DNA from: a virus
Reading direction: 5' to 3' (one strand)
Length of the DNA stretch: 23,542 nt
Virus record (IMG/VR): IMGVR_UViG_3300020472_000169
Coordinates: 1 to 23,542 of that record
The notes below the pieces were generated by a model that was given only the letters and a program-made list of their open reading frames with translations, had not been told where the DNA came from and made no database searches. A program made the translations under genes and the position numbers. Of this stretch, positions 13,184-21,080 are shown piece after piece (within the stretch, counting starts at the first letter, position 1; every line of letters starts with the position of its first letter).

Positions 13184-15169
13184 TTAAATGATTTCGCAGC
13201 TATCACCAGAACACGCAACTGTTTGCGCCCCTGTAGTGTTATCTTCCGTTTCATATTTAGATAATTTAGAATAGTCAATAATTGGAAATGATTCTAGCAT
13301 TTCATTATAAGTTTTCTCGTCAATTTCCTCGTAAGGGGCAAGCTGATAGATGTGGTCATCTTTAGGTAAGAAACTCACCCCCACTAAATCGTCAAAGTTT
13401 TCGTAAACAAAATGTCCAACTTCTAGCCATTCATCTGGCTTGACATATATTGTTGCTGATACTGTATGTTCTGTGTAATTATGTTTTATCTTTAACCATT
13501 GTTTTAACTGAGAAATTGCATCAACATCTTTTACCATGACAGAATTTTCTGGTGCTTTTACTGGAAATTCACACACCCATGTCATTGCAGTTTCTTCTGG
13601 TTGTCCTACTTCTGGTAAAAACTTTACACCTTGATCTCTCATCATTTTAAATAATGGATCTGTAGCAGATATTCGCACCCTTCGTATATAATGAGGTGCA
13701 AATCTTGGATGAAAACCAGATGCAGAATTTACCAGAGTTGATACTGTACCACTAGGTTTTGTGGTTGTAATGGCTACTGATCTGTTTATCTTCAATCGTT
13801 CTGCAGCTTCTACGTTTACTCCCACAGAATAGTCTCTAAGAGCTTGTAAGTTATCTTCAGTTAAAACATCTGGATTGTCCATTTGTCCTGTCATGGAAAC
13901 ACCTAGAAGCCTTTCTTCTTCTGCATTCTTTTTCCAATCATCATGTAAGTCATCTAAGAGTGCAAAATTAGTCAATGTGGATTGTATCGTACCAATCAAA
14001 GTTGCAACCTTGATTTTCTCCATTAATGTCTCAAGTGTATCTTCGGCCCTTATAACCACTTCTGTAAGGTTACAGAACCCTCTAGGTCGCAATATTATTT
14101 CACCGCATGGGTTAGTAGTCCAATCTTGTCTCTTGCGCCTTCGTTTTGGGATTAAACTATTGATAGAATAACGATTAAAAATTCCACGTTCTCCTGTACC
14201 ACTCTCTGCAAGTGCTAACCACTCCTTCATGAACTCTATGGAATTTGGCTTAGAATCATAGATTGCACTATTGTTACTCATAGCTCTATGTCCGTTAGTA
14301 ATCCAGAATTGTCCTTGTTTAGCATCTCTCATTCCGTTATCATGAAGATCTGAAAGTGTGATAATCGATGACCTTCTAACTCCACCTACAACTACTGAAT
14401 TTGCAATTTTGGTAACAATATCAAATGCATTTATGGAACTCAACTTTCTGTCTCTATGTGCCTCAACCATGTGTTTGATGAAGTGTAAAGTCTCATCAAG
14501 TGGCCCCGGCCCAGATGACCTTCCACCGAAAGTTTTTAGTCTTGCTCCTTGTGGTCTAAGTTTGGATAAATCCCATTCAACATCGAATCCTTCCCACATT
14601 GCTTGACACATTTCCATTGTTCCTATTGCCCATCCTTCTTTAGAATCTTCAAATACAATCGTTTTCGTTTGACCATTTAGTTTCTTTACTTTAGGAATCT
14701 TTTCTACATATTTCTTGGACACATCTATACCTACTCCTGTTCCACTCATCAACAGAAAATAAACTTCTGCAAATGAACTAAGGGAATCTATAGGTACTGT
14801 AGAACAATTATAAATTGCAACATTGTTAAGAGTAGCTGGTTTTCCAGCAGTCCACAATAATCTCATTGAAGGCATTACCTTCATCTCTAAAATGTACTGG
14901 TGTATTAATTCGTAATCTGATTTTTTTAGTTTATTCTTACTAACTTTTTTAAGGTAATCCACACATCGATTTACAGTCTCATCCCATGTTTCTCTACGAC
15001 CTTTGTCATCATCCCATCTTGAGTATGTTCTGTAATATACAAATTTACTCATTTCGTTTTCAAAGGGATCTATTTTTGGGGCGGGTTCTTCTTTAATTTC
15101 TTTTTGGGGGGAACTGAATACATTGGCAAATAATTTTGATTTCGTTGTTGGTTGTACTTGAGGGTTCAT
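13184..15169 (-). CDS. nrdJ: Class II (B12-dependent) ribonucleoside-triphosphate reductase
   Basis: This enzyme of about 661 residues makes deoxynucleoside triphosphates using adenosylcobalamin as the radical source. Numbered from the ATG at 15169, the redox cysteine C122 is in YNCSTVP, the thiyl-radical cysteine C355 and E357 are in NPCGEI, the partner C366 is in GFCNLTE, and the C-terminal relay pair is C653 and C658 in ACSGDSCEII. Other family landmarks are MSGTGVGIDVS, VGGVRRSSII and TTKPSGTVSTLVNSASGFHP. It is the monomeric Lactobacillus leichmannii type (739 residues there). I prefer 15169 because it forms ATGA with the primase stop and has a purine-rich GGAAG upstream; an earlier ATG at 15181 would add four residues and has no such signal. 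T4 itself uses class I NrdAB. Confidence 0.92.
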   Translation of the reverse strand: MNPQVQPTTKSKLFANVFSSPQKEIKEEPAPKIDPFENEMSKFVYYRTYSRWDDDKGRRETWDETVNRCVDYLKKVSKNKLKKSDYELIHQYILEMKVMPSMRLLWTAGKPATLNNVAIYNCSTVPIDSLSSFAEVYFLLMSGTGVGIDVSKKYVEKIPKVKKLNGQTKTIVFEDSKEGWAIGTMEMCQAMWEGFDVEWDLSKLRPQGARLKTFGGRSSGPGPLDETLHFIKHMVEAHRDRKLSSINAFDIVTKIANSVVVGGVRRSSIITLSDLHDNGMRDAKQGQFWITNGHRAMSNNSAIYDSKPNSIEFMKEWLALAESGTGERGIFNRYSINSLIPKRRRKRQDWTTNPCGEIILRPRGFCNLTEVVIRAEDTLETLMEKIKVATLIGTIQSTLTNFALLDDLHDDWKKNAEEERLLGVSMTGQMDNPDVLTEDNLQALRDYSVGVNVEAAERLKINRSVAITTTKPSGTVSTLVNSASGFHPRFAPHYIRRVRISATDPLFKMMRDQGVKFLPEVGQPEETAMTWVCEFPVKAPENSVMVKDVDAISQLKQWLKIKHNYTEHTVSATIYVKPDEWLEVGHFVYENFDDLVGVSFLPKDDHIYQLAPYEEIDEKTYNEMLESFPIIDYSKLSKYETEDNTTGAQTVACSGDSCEII

Positions 15170-16179
15170 ATTTTCTTCCATTGATTAATTTTTAAGTATG
15201 CGTTAAGTCCACTATAAGTATGCACATCAATAAATTGCTTAACATTCTTGATTCCCGAAAGAACCATATCATTGATGTCTTTTTGTTTTAAATCTTGAGG
15301 CCAGACTACAATATTATAATTCCTGTCAACGGATTTGAACATCCGTTCTACTGTGTGTTTATTTCTGGGCTCATTATCATATATCACAGTTGTTGAGTTG
15401 GTACTCAATTCTAGTAAGTTAAGATCTGCTCCAGCAACTGCCATACAGTTATCTATAAAGAGAGAATCTAACGGGCCTTCAACGATGTACACTTGTGAAT
15501 TATAATCAATTCGTTCTAGACCATAGATTTTCTCTCGTTCCGAAACAATCTTTAGAGTGATATATCTAGGTTCTTCCTTACCAAAAGCACGCCCTTGATA
15601 AGCAAAGATTTCTCCTGACTTGTCGAAAAAAGGGATAACAAGTCGTGGATAATCTATATTTATACTCTTGAATTTCTCTGGAAATATTGTGTTTGACCAC
15701 TCGTAAAACTTATCTGCAAAGTACAATTTATCCCAATGTTTTTTAGGAATCTGTCTATTTTCTAGATACTGTATTGCAGGATGGCCATCTTCCAGATCAC
15801 TAAACTTGACTAACTTATCCAAGTGTTTATTCATGGATTTGTCAAACTTAGGAGCTTCAAATGTAAAGGGGGATTTGTCAGGAATAGGAGTATTCCCTTG
15901 AGTTTCACCTTCCTTATACTTTTCTACACGATACTCAGTATAAAGACCATGATCTATATTTTTGAGGAAATTATTGAAAGTAAGACCTACACCACAATTA
16001 TGACACTTGTAGAAAAAAGATGCCTTCTTGCGGTATACAAAACCTCTAGCCTTATTCTTATGTTTTTTGGAATCCCCACATATGGGGCAACGAAAGTTCC
16101 AAAGATTATCCCTAACTTTCTTAAATTTTTCCACCCTAGAGGTACATAGATTTATGTACTTCTGGTCAATATAGCTCAT
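15166..16179 (-). CDS. 61: DNA primase, gp61
   Basis: This 337-residue enzyme makes RNA primers for lagging-strand synthesis with the gp41 helicase; T4 gp61 has 342 residues. An N-terminal zinc-binding domain has C31/C34 (CPICGDSKKHK) and C59/C62 (CHNCG). The catalytic TOPRIM domain has VEGPLDS with E234 and D238, and an acidic pair D268/E270 in IYDNEPRNK. The link between them includes YPRLVIPFFDKSGEIFAYQG, usual for phage primases. The stop overlaps the ribonucleotide reductase start, so primer and nucleotide supply genes are translated together. The coiled-coil membrane gene lies 26 bases upstream. Confidence 0.93.
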   Translation of the reverse strand: MSYIDQKYINLCTSRVEKFKKVRDNLWNFRCPICGDSKKHKNKARGFVYRKKASFFYKCHNCGVGLTFNNFLKNIDHGLYTEYRVEKYKEGETQGNTPIPDKSPFTFEAPKFDKSMNKHLDKLVKFSDLEDGHPAIQYLENRQIPKKHWDKLYFADKFYEWSNTIFPEKFKSINIDYPRLVIPFFDKSGEIFAYQGRAFGKEEPRYITLKIVSEREKIYGLERIDYNSQVYIVEGPLDSLFIDNCMAVAGADLNLLELSTNSTTVIYDNEPRNKHTVERMFKSVDRNYNIVVWPQDLKQKDINDMVLSGIKNVKQFIDVHTYSGLNAYLKINQWKKI

Positions 16180-16205
16180 AATGTATTAAATAATAAAGTT
16201 CTAGT

Positions 16206-16508
16206 TTATGTGTGAACTGCCCAAAAAGTTGAAAATACAGTCATTGCAAAAGTTAATGCAAGCATTACACCTCCCAATGTCCATTTCCATTTTTCTATTC
16301 CACCAATATCTTTTTCATTTTCATCTATCTTATCATACAATTTTTCAAAAGTCAAGTTAATTTCGTCTGAAATTTCTCTTTTCATTGAACTCATCCTTGA
16401 ATGAACCTCTTTAAAATCTTCTCTATTTTGTGTAATATGGTCATCAAAAGAACTTTCGATTTTCTCGATTTTTGTTTTGAGAACTTCAACATCTGCCTTT
16501 ACTGTCAT
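16206..16508 (-). CDS. Coiled-coil protein with C-terminal membrane anchor
   Basis: This 100-residue protein has a long coiled coil (about 3-70, for example VEVLKTKIEKIESSFDDHI and DEINLTFEKLYDKIDENEKD) followed by one membrane segment at about 76-97 (WTLGGVMLALTFAMTVFSTF). The layout is like the XhlA-type hemolysin or holin-associated proteins and some phage holins. It could be a holin candidate for the lysis enzymes, though it lies some 6 kb from them, or a membrane tether for replication proteins since it sits directly before the primase. It overlaps the preceding gene by ATGA. Confidence 0.65.
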   Translation of the reverse strand: MTVKADVEVLKTKIEKIESSFDDHITQNREDFKEVHSRMSSMKREISDEINLTFEKLYDKIDENEKDIGGIEKWKWTLGGVMLALTFAMTVFSTFWAVHT

Positions 16509-16864
16509 TTTACTTTGAATTCTTTATTTGTTTGTAATACTTGTTCTTTTATTCTGGTAATTTTGCCCCACTGGCCCCCACCAGTACGATTATAACGAAT
16601 TCCTCTGACTGCTCCAGTTACAGAGTTTTTAAGAATGATTGATCCAGAATGATGTCTTTTAGCCCAATCATAAATTTTCTTTTGTGATGCATCTGTTAAA
16701 TCCAGATACCTTGACCACCTTTCAAATTTCTTTTTTCCGTTTCTAAACTTATGAAAACAATCATCTGAAACACTAAAGGTTTCACATTTCTTTTTCTTAG
16801 GTTTTCCTGTAGGATTCATATCTACAGATGCTACAGTTGTATCTTCTACGATTATTTCAATCAT
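16505..16864 (-). CDS. Basic hypothetical protein
   Basis: This 119-residue protein is not recognised. It is strongly basic with a Lys tract near 22-26, and its middle (FRNGKKKFERWSRYLDLTDA, KKIYDWAKRHHSGSIILKNS, GAVRGIRYNR) looks like a compact domain that could bind nucleic acid. There is no membrane segment. The start overlaps the previous gene by ATGA and its end overlaps the next by ATGA. A second start at residue 16 (MNPTGK) is possible. Confidence 0.6.
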   Translation of the reverse strand: MIEIIVEDTTVASVDMNPTGKPKKKKCETFSVSDDCFHKFRNGKKKFERWSRYLDLTDASQKKIYDWAKRHHSGSIILKNSVTGAVRGIRYNRTGGGQWGKITRIKEQVLQTNKEFKVK

Positions 16865-17439
16865 TTGATGTCCTCTAGTGAAACGTATATTATTTTGTTA
16901 CTTCTTTTATGTATGACAGGAAAAACATCTACACCTAATATCGTATCACTTGGTGGTGTATCTTCAAGTGCATTTACAATATCTCCAGGCTGTGCATCAA
17001 TTTCCTCATCATCTCCTGTAACTTGGTCTTTAAGTTTATATTCACCCATAGGAAGCATACTTCCAAAACCAATAACTTCTTCTGATATAGTGTTATCAAA
17101 ATTTACCAGTTTATTTTCCATCAAAAATTTGTTAATATCACCCTCTGGTAAATTTTCTAATTTATAATGTTCTTTAAGAAGAAACAATGCAGTAGCATAA
17201 GTACCTAATTGACTTCTAACAAGAGGAATCTTCTGCATAATTCTTTTACAGTTAAATACCAATCTATGTAGAAGTGTAAATGCATTTCTTTCAGACTCTA
17301 AACCTAAATCTCTAGCCTTTTTAAGTGCTTTACCATTCTTGTCTATAATTCCTAATTTAAACGCTTCTTGTTTGTGCCAAGGCGTTACTAATAATTTTAA
17401 AAATCTATAGACAACAAAAAAGTCTACTGCTCTTCCCAT
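16861..17439 (-). CDS. Conserved T4-like phage protein, unknown
   Basis: This 192-residue protein resembles a family I recall from cyanophages that usually sits next to the 120-residue gene found here. Helical N-terminal part: RAVDFFVVYRFLKLLVTPW, KQEAFKLGIIDKNGKALKKA and NAFTLLHRLVFNCKRIMQKI. The middle has QLGTYATALFLLKEHYKL and the C-terminal third is acidic (GDDEEIDAQPGDI) and ends in strands (VFPVIHKRSNKIIYVSLED). No catalytic motif is clear. The start follows the previous stop directly. Nearby genes are a mix of structural and replication genes, so context does not decide the role. Confidence 0.7.
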   Translation of the reverse strand: MGRAVDFFVVYRFLKLLVTPWHKQEAFKLGIIDKNGKALKKARDLGLESERNAFTLLHRLVFNCKRIMQKIPLVRSQLGTYATALFLLKEHYKLENLPEGDINKFLMENKLVNFDNTISEEVIGFGSMLPMGEYKLKDQVTGDDEEIDAQPGDIVNALEDTPPSDTILGVDVFPVIHKRSNKIIYVSLEDIK

Positions 17440-17802
17440 TTATAATTCCATTAATTTTTGTTGTACATTAATATCACTTTTAATTTCTAATAAATCCTGC
17501 TGAGGCATTATGTTTAGAAATTCTAAAAACCCCTTTAACGTAGGCCAATGCTCTTTTTCTGTCTTAAAGAATAAAAGTGTAGATGAAGCTTCAGCTCCAA
17601 ATAAATTATTTAATACTATAATATGATTCAGTAATAATCGCTCTTTAAGTATACCAGTTTCCTCATATTTACGAAAAAGTCTTTTAACATACTTAAATCG
17701 TTTCATATCATCATTAAATTCACTCATACCCTCACAAGACGGATTATGATAATGCTGAATGGCATACATCGTAATGTTGTCTTTGGTCAATTTTTCAAAC
17801 AT
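17440..17802 (-). CDS. Conserved T4-like phage helical protein, unknown
   Basis: This 120-residue all-helical protein has the pattern FEKLTKDNITMYAIQHYHNP, DDMKRFKYVKRLFRKYEETG, ILKERLLLNHIIVLNNLFGA and FLEFLNIMPQQDLLEI, which I recall in cyanophages as a conserved family without known function. It has no membrane segment. It lies 19 bases after the tagged 143-residue gene and abuts the 192-residue gene. The pairing of the two across T4-like marine phages suggests they act together, which is inference. Confidence 0.72.
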   Translation of the reverse strand: MFEKLTKDNITMYAIQHYHNPSCEGMSEFNDDMKRFKYVKRLFRKYEETGILKERLLLNHIIVLNNLFGAEASSTLLFFKTEKEHWPTLKGFLEFLNIMPQQDLLEIKSDINVQQKLMEL

Positions 17803-17821
17803 AATAATAGAGGATTGTCCT

Positions 17822-18253
17822 TTATTCCATATTTCTTACAATTTGAGCATTCATAAGTGATTTTCCACTACCAGAATTCATTATATCAAGTTTTAATGAA
17901 ATTCCACCTTGAATGTGATCTGATATACCATCACCTTCTTTAAATTCTCCATAAGAATTCTCAGAATAATCAGCATTAAAAGTACCGGCACCATATGATA
18001 AGGGCATTGAATATTCACCATCTCCACCATCAAGAGTAGGAGCTTCAAAGTGATACCCTAATTTACCTAATTGTGTTTGTAAAATTTCGATACCAACTTG
18101 AGGATTTAAATATTCATGATCTTCCATTTGTCCAACATATGAATTCAATGCTTCTACTGCGTGTTGTGCAGAAGGTATTGTATCTTGATCCATCCATTGT
18201 CGTTTAAATGCACCACCAGAATGTTCTGATAGATGTTGTTTAAATGTTTTCAT
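17822..18253 (-). CDS. Hypothetical protein with capsid-targeting-like N-terminus
   Basis: This 143-residue protein begins MKTFKQHLSE, very like the N-terminal capsid-targeting sequences of T4 internal head proteins, in which the prohead protease gp21 cuts after Glu in (I/L)-x-E; here the match is L-S-E at 8-10. The rest is Gly- and Asp-rich (TLDGGDGEYSMPLSYGAGTF, EGDGISDHIQGG) and ends in strands with no cysteine. I chose the ATG at 18253 because the tag starts there; an open frame extends further upstream but only inside the preceding gene. The first 14 bases overlap that gene. Function unknown; a packaged protein is possible. Confidence 0.65.
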   Translation of the reverse strand: MKTFKQHLSEHSGGAFKRQWMDQDTIPSAQHAVEALNSYVGQMEDHEYLNPQVGIEILQTQLGKLGYHFEAPTLDGGDGEYSMPLSYGAGTFNADYSENSYGEFKEGDGISDHIQGGISLKLDIMNSGSGKSLMNAQIVRNME

Positions 18254-18458
18254 GTTTTTTTTCTTTCTTTGGTTTTTCTTCTTCTTGAAGTTCGACAATG
18301 AATTGGTCACATTGTTGTAATGCGCCCGAAAGTGCATTCAAGTTATTGACCAATTCTTGTCTCTTATTGTCTAACTGTGAGATAGTTTCTCTCACCTTTT
18401 CCATGTCATCTTGAATGGCGGTTTTCCGTTCATTCAACGATTCAATCGTAATTGCCAT
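18240..18458 (-). CDS. Short coiled-coil protein, conserved in T4-like marine phages
   Basis: This 72-residue protein is almost all coiled coil: TIESLNERKTAIQDDMEKVR, ETISQLDNKRQELVNNLNAL, then SGALQQCDQFIVELQEEE, with a Lys/Glu tail. I recall similar proteins in cyanophages; the role is not known, and a scaffold or virion-linked function is a guess. GGAG lies 6 bases before the ATG. It follows the 312-residue structural gene by 29 bases, so it probably belongs to the late virion cassette. Confidence 0.75.
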   Translation of the reverse strand: MAITIESLNERKTAIQDDMEKVRETISQLDNKRQELVNNLNALSGALQQCDQFIVELQEEEKPKKEKKHENI

Positions 18459-18487
18459 AATTTCTCCATTATAAAAAAGTTAATTAA

Positions 18488-19426
18488 TTATGCTATTTCA
18501 GCATCATAAGTCATACCGATTGCATACCATTTACTATTAGTAAAAAATAATGTTACACCTTCTCCTAAAGCATTTAAATTTATGCTAGTACCATCAAAAC
18601 TAGTTGGTGTAATTTTAGCAATAGCAGAGTTTGCAAGAGTAGTAAGTACTAAAATTTTAAATTGTCCTTGAACTCCATCTGCAAGATCAAACTCATCATT
18701 GTTTACATCACCAGCTCCAGCTGAAAGATGTGAAACTACAGTTGTTAGAGGTATAACACCAGTTCCAGTACCATCAGCAGTTCCAACAACTGTTGTTCCT
18801 GCAGCTTGATTCCACTTAACAAGACCGCCTGAAACAAGACCTCCTGTTGCAGTAACTACTCCTGTTGCATCAATAGTACCAGATGCTTTTATAGATTTAC
18901 CACCTTGATCTGCAACATCTAACAAATAATCTGTACTAGGTGCAGCTGTACCAATACCTACAGCGTGGTCTGTGGAATCACAATGAACTAGGATTCCAGT
19001 ATCACTATTAACCTTGAAGTCTACTTTTGCAGAACTACCATTAATTGTGACTGTGTTTACGTTTCCTGCACCAGAATCAAGTGATGAATCAACATGAATT
19101 GCTGATGGTGATAAACTAGACTCTACTCTGAAATCTACAAATGCATTTCCGTCATCATTGACAACGACTTCTGTTTCAGCAGAAGCTGCAGGGGTTGCGT
19201 TTGGAACAACAACCGATAGACCAGAGATTGCATTTGTCGGGCCAAGATCGTGAGTGAATGCTCCGTATGAAGTAATTGCAGTATTTGCATTACTAAAAAT
19301 ATCTGAAACTGTAATCTTTTTGTTTACAGGCGATGCACTATAATCAATTATGTGCAATAAATCTGTTGAGGACACTTTACCAGTTGCCGTCAACGCAGTT
19401 AAAGCTGTTATTTTCTTGTCAGCCAT
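18488..19426 (-). CDS. Virion structural protein, fibre-like
   Basis: This 312-residue protein has the composition of phage fibre or surface proteins: Ala, Thr, Ser, Gly and Val rich, few cysteines, and a strand-turn pattern. The N-terminus MADKKITALTALTATGKVSS and the DLLHIIDYSASP segment are found at the start of many marine phage structural proteins. The middle has VGIGTAAPSTDYLLDV, a phrase common in tail-fibre and surface repeats, and the C-terminus GVTLFFTNSKWYAIG ends like a fibre tip domain. AAGGAG precedes the ATG. A strong hairpin lies just upstream (19453-19472), so its expression may be set apart from the preceding gene. Confidence 0.7.
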   Translation of the reverse strand: MADKKITALTALTATGKVSSTDLLHIIDYSASPVNKKITVSDIFSNANTAITSYGAFTHDLGPTNAISGLSVVVPNATPAASAETEVVVNDDGNAFVDFRVESSLSPSAIHVDSSLDSGAGNVNTVTINGSSAKVDFKVNSDTGILVHCDSTDHAVGIGTAAPSTDYLLDVADQGGKSIKASGTIDATGVVTATGGLVSGGLVKWNQAAGTTVVGTADGTGTGVIPLTTVVSHLSAGAGDVNNDEFDLADGVQGQFKILVLTTLANSAIAKITPTSFDGTSINLNALGEGVTLFFTNSKWYAIGMTYDAEIA

Positions 19427-19452
19427 ATTTTCTCCTTAAAATTTAATGTGAA

Positions 19453-19472
19453 CCCCCCATATTTCAGGGGGG
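19453..19472 (-). terminator. GC hairpin between structural genes, probable terminator
   Basis: Six C (19453-19458) pair with six G (19467-19472) across an 8-base loop. On the - strand it is followed by an AT-rich stretch containing TTAAATTTT, although not a clean T run directly after the stem. It is the most GC-rich stem in a very AT-rich window and lies between the 202- and 312-residue genes. Confidence 0.65.
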
Positions 19473-19515
19473 AATGCTACTCTAGGGATTCTAGACCACT
19501 AGCTTTATATAATTA

Positions 19516-20124
19516 CTATGCTACAACTGTGATTGTACCACAAGCAGTTGCCTGTGCAGAACTAATTGCAAGTTCAGCATTTGCTGGTGTATCACTTGTA
19601 TCTTTAATTGTTGAACTACTTGCCAACACAATACTTTGAGCTGCGATTGACAGTACATCATCTGCATTAGTTGCGGCGTTAGCTGCACCTATTGCAAGTG
19701 TGAATGTCAATTCGTGTGAACCAGAACCAGATGCATAGGTAAGAGTGTGTGGCCCTCGACCAGAACCAGATCCAGCATTACTGTTTGTTACAGAAATAGT
19801 TGGATTGCTTGTTGCAACTGTAACTGTTTCGTTATATCTGACTGTTATACTTAATGTACCACCAGCAGATTTATCGAATGTAGTTATATTCCAATCCGCA
19901 GATTGAATTGTGGCCTCTCCAAGACCAGTTGTTCCAGATGCTCCGGCCAATCCACCGATTGCCACAAGTACTTCTGGATCAGCACTTGTATTTCCATTTC
20001 CTGTCATTGTAGATCCGGCTTCCACAACCCAACCACTCTGGTTGGCAAAGACATCTTTTTTTTGCTCGGTTGTCAAAAACTTCGGTAAATCCTCAGTTCC
20101 CTCAACTGCTCCCCATAAAGGCAT
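19516..20124 (-). CDS. Virion structural protein with Ig-like domain
   Basis: This 202-residue protein opens with MPLWGAVEGTEDLPKFLTTE and SGWVV, then DPEVLVAIGGL; the MPLWG start and the EVLVAIG strand are typical of a structural protein family in marine T4-like phages. From about residue 80 it becomes a Ser/Thr/Gly/Ala-rich strand domain (TLSITVRYNETVTVATSNP, HTLTYASGSGSHELTFTLAI) like bacterial Ig-like or cadherin-like surface domains. No cysteine except one near the end. It probably decorates the virion and may bind host polysaccharide. AAGGAG lies before the ATG and a late-type box (20155-20162) 30 bases upstream. Confidence 0.72.
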   Translation of the reverse strand: MPLWGAVEGTEDLPKFLTTEQKKDVFANQSGWVVEAGSTMTGNGNTSADPEVLVAIGGLAGASGTTGLGEATIQSADWNITTFDKSAGGTLSITVRYNETVTVATSNPTISVTNSNAGSGSGRGPHTLTYASGSGSHELTFTLAIGAANAATNADDVLSIAAQSIVLASSSTIKDTSDTPANAELAISSAQATACGTITVVA

Positions 20125-20154
20125 AATTTCTCCTTATTAATAAGTTGTTATTAT

Positions 20155-20162
20155 TATTTATG
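20155..20162 (-). promoter_or_regulatory. Late-type box (CATAAATA) before structural gene
   Basis: The - strand reads CATAAATA, overlapping the stop of the HAD gene and 30 bases before the ATG of the 202-residue structural gene. The same variant occurs before the SegE-like gene. Confidence 0.5.
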
Positions 20163-20691
20163 CAAAACCTAATTTTTTAAGTTTTGATATAGTCTTATTT
20201 ACACTAGTATGGTGAATTCCAATACCGCCATTCGCCTCCCACTCCTTAATATTTTTAGGATGGTCATCTACAAGTATGTTAGGTTGTTTTGTTCTTCCAT
20301 CTTTTGCAAATCTTTTTTTATCTGCTCTCATGACCAGATTTACTCTACTTCTAGGTAATTTTCCTACATGAGACTTTAACCAATCTGCTTTACCTCCAGC
20401 AGAGTTTGGGTCATGTTTAGTCCATGCAGACATAATACTTGGTGCATAGGGTTTTAGGAAATCCCAAAGTTTTTCTGCTCCTGGCATCCATTCTAAGTTT
20501 TTCCAAAAATCCTTTATAGCATTAATCTTATCCCATCTTTCAGGCTTTGGTACATCGCCTATATTTGCACCATGTACCTTATACGCACCCTTCTCTAAAT
20601 TCACCAATACTCCATCCATATCCAAATAGACATGAGGCATTCTTGTCTCAATTCCAGATTCATATAGAAATTGTATTAATGTTTTTTTCAT
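20158..20691 (-). CDS. HAD-family phosphatase (nucleotidase-like)
   Basis: This 177-residue enzyme has the HAD motifs: motif I LDMDG with D24 (nucleophile) and D26, a possible motif II in SIMSAW near 85-90, a basic region around 122-136 (RADKKRFAKDGRT) and motif IV VDDHP with D142 and D143. Short phage HADs of this form are often grouped with 5'(3')-deoxyribonucleotidases, so a role in nucleotide recycling is plausible; substrate unknown. The first 11 residues (MKKTLIQFLYE) read as a capsid-targeting-like tag with L-Y-E, placed before the catalytic domain that begins near residue 19. The start overlaps the preceding gene by ATGA. Confidence 0.8.
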   Translation of the reverse strand: MKKTLIQFLYESGIETRMPHVYLDMDGVLVNLEKGAYKVHGANIGDVPKPERWDKINAIKDFWKNLEWMPGAEKLWDFLKPYAPSIMSAWTKHDPNSAGGKADWLKSHVGKLPRSRVNLVMRADKKRFAKDGRTKQPNILVDDHPKNIKEWEANGGIGIHHTSVNKTISKLKKLGFA

Positions 20692-21080
20692 TTTCTAAGA
20701 ACTTCCTTTTCCATAGGATTTATTGTTACTTTTTCCTGTGCCTTTTTTGTAAGTGTCTTACTTCCCTTTATAGGCTCAACATCTTCATCTTTTTTTGCAG
20801 CCTTTTCCCAAAGATTAACAGTTCTACCTAAAGATAATACATTTAGATAACTATTCATTTTTTGAGCTTCTTCTTGATTACCACGCATAGTTTCTTCATA
20901 TGCACCTTGTTTATCAAGAATTTCCTCATATTCTGCTCTGTCAAATCCCATTTTTTTGGCTTTCTTTTCCAATTCTTTTACAGCATTTTCCTTTTCATGT
21001 CCACCTTTCATCTTAGAGAGAAGTTTGGCAGCGTGCATTATATGTAGTTTGTTTGCTTTTTTTGAAGCTTCTGTAATCAT
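20688..21080 (-). CDS. Charged helical protein, unknown
   Basis: This 130-residue protein is rich in Lys and Glu and helical (NKLHIMHAAKLLSKMKGGHE, VKELEKKAKKMGFDRAEYEE). It begins MITEASKK, with an I-T-E at 2-4 that fits the gp21 prohead protease pattern. A segment with NLWEKAAKKDEDVEPIKG near 90-106 echoes NLWEK of the nucleotidyltransferase upstream. No catalytic motif was found. Both ends overlap neighbours by ATGA, so the three genes (nucleotidyltransferase, this one, HAD) are coupled. A packaged internal protein is one possibility. Confidence 0.65.
   Translation of the reverse strand: MITEASKKANKLHIMHAAKLLSKMKGGHEKENAVKELEKKAKKMGFDRAEYEEILDKQGAYEETMRGNQEEAQKMNSYLNVLSLGRTVNLWEKAAKKDEDVEPIKGSKTLTKKAQEKVTINPMEKEVLRK

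Noticed and set aside
15657-15664. TATAAATA on the - strand within the primase gene
   Set aside because: It is inside coding sequence with no gene start downstream; expected by chance in AT-rich DNA. The same holds for 21960-21967.
16327-16355. TTGACT-17-TAAGAT promoter-like match on the - strand
   Set aside because: It lies inside the coiled-coil membrane gene and its -10 is weak; primase is close downstream, so it remains possible but not supported.
18255-18262. Run of eight A (on the - strand) as a frameshift site joining the coiled-coil gene to the tagged 143-residue gene
   Set aside because: A -1 slip meets a stop at once; only a +1 shift would join them, for which there is no usual signal, and the second gene has its own typical start.
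17822-18337. Extended 171-residue version of the tagged protein
   Set aside because: The extra 28 residues fall inside the coiled-coil gene and the MKTF tag marks the true N-terminus.
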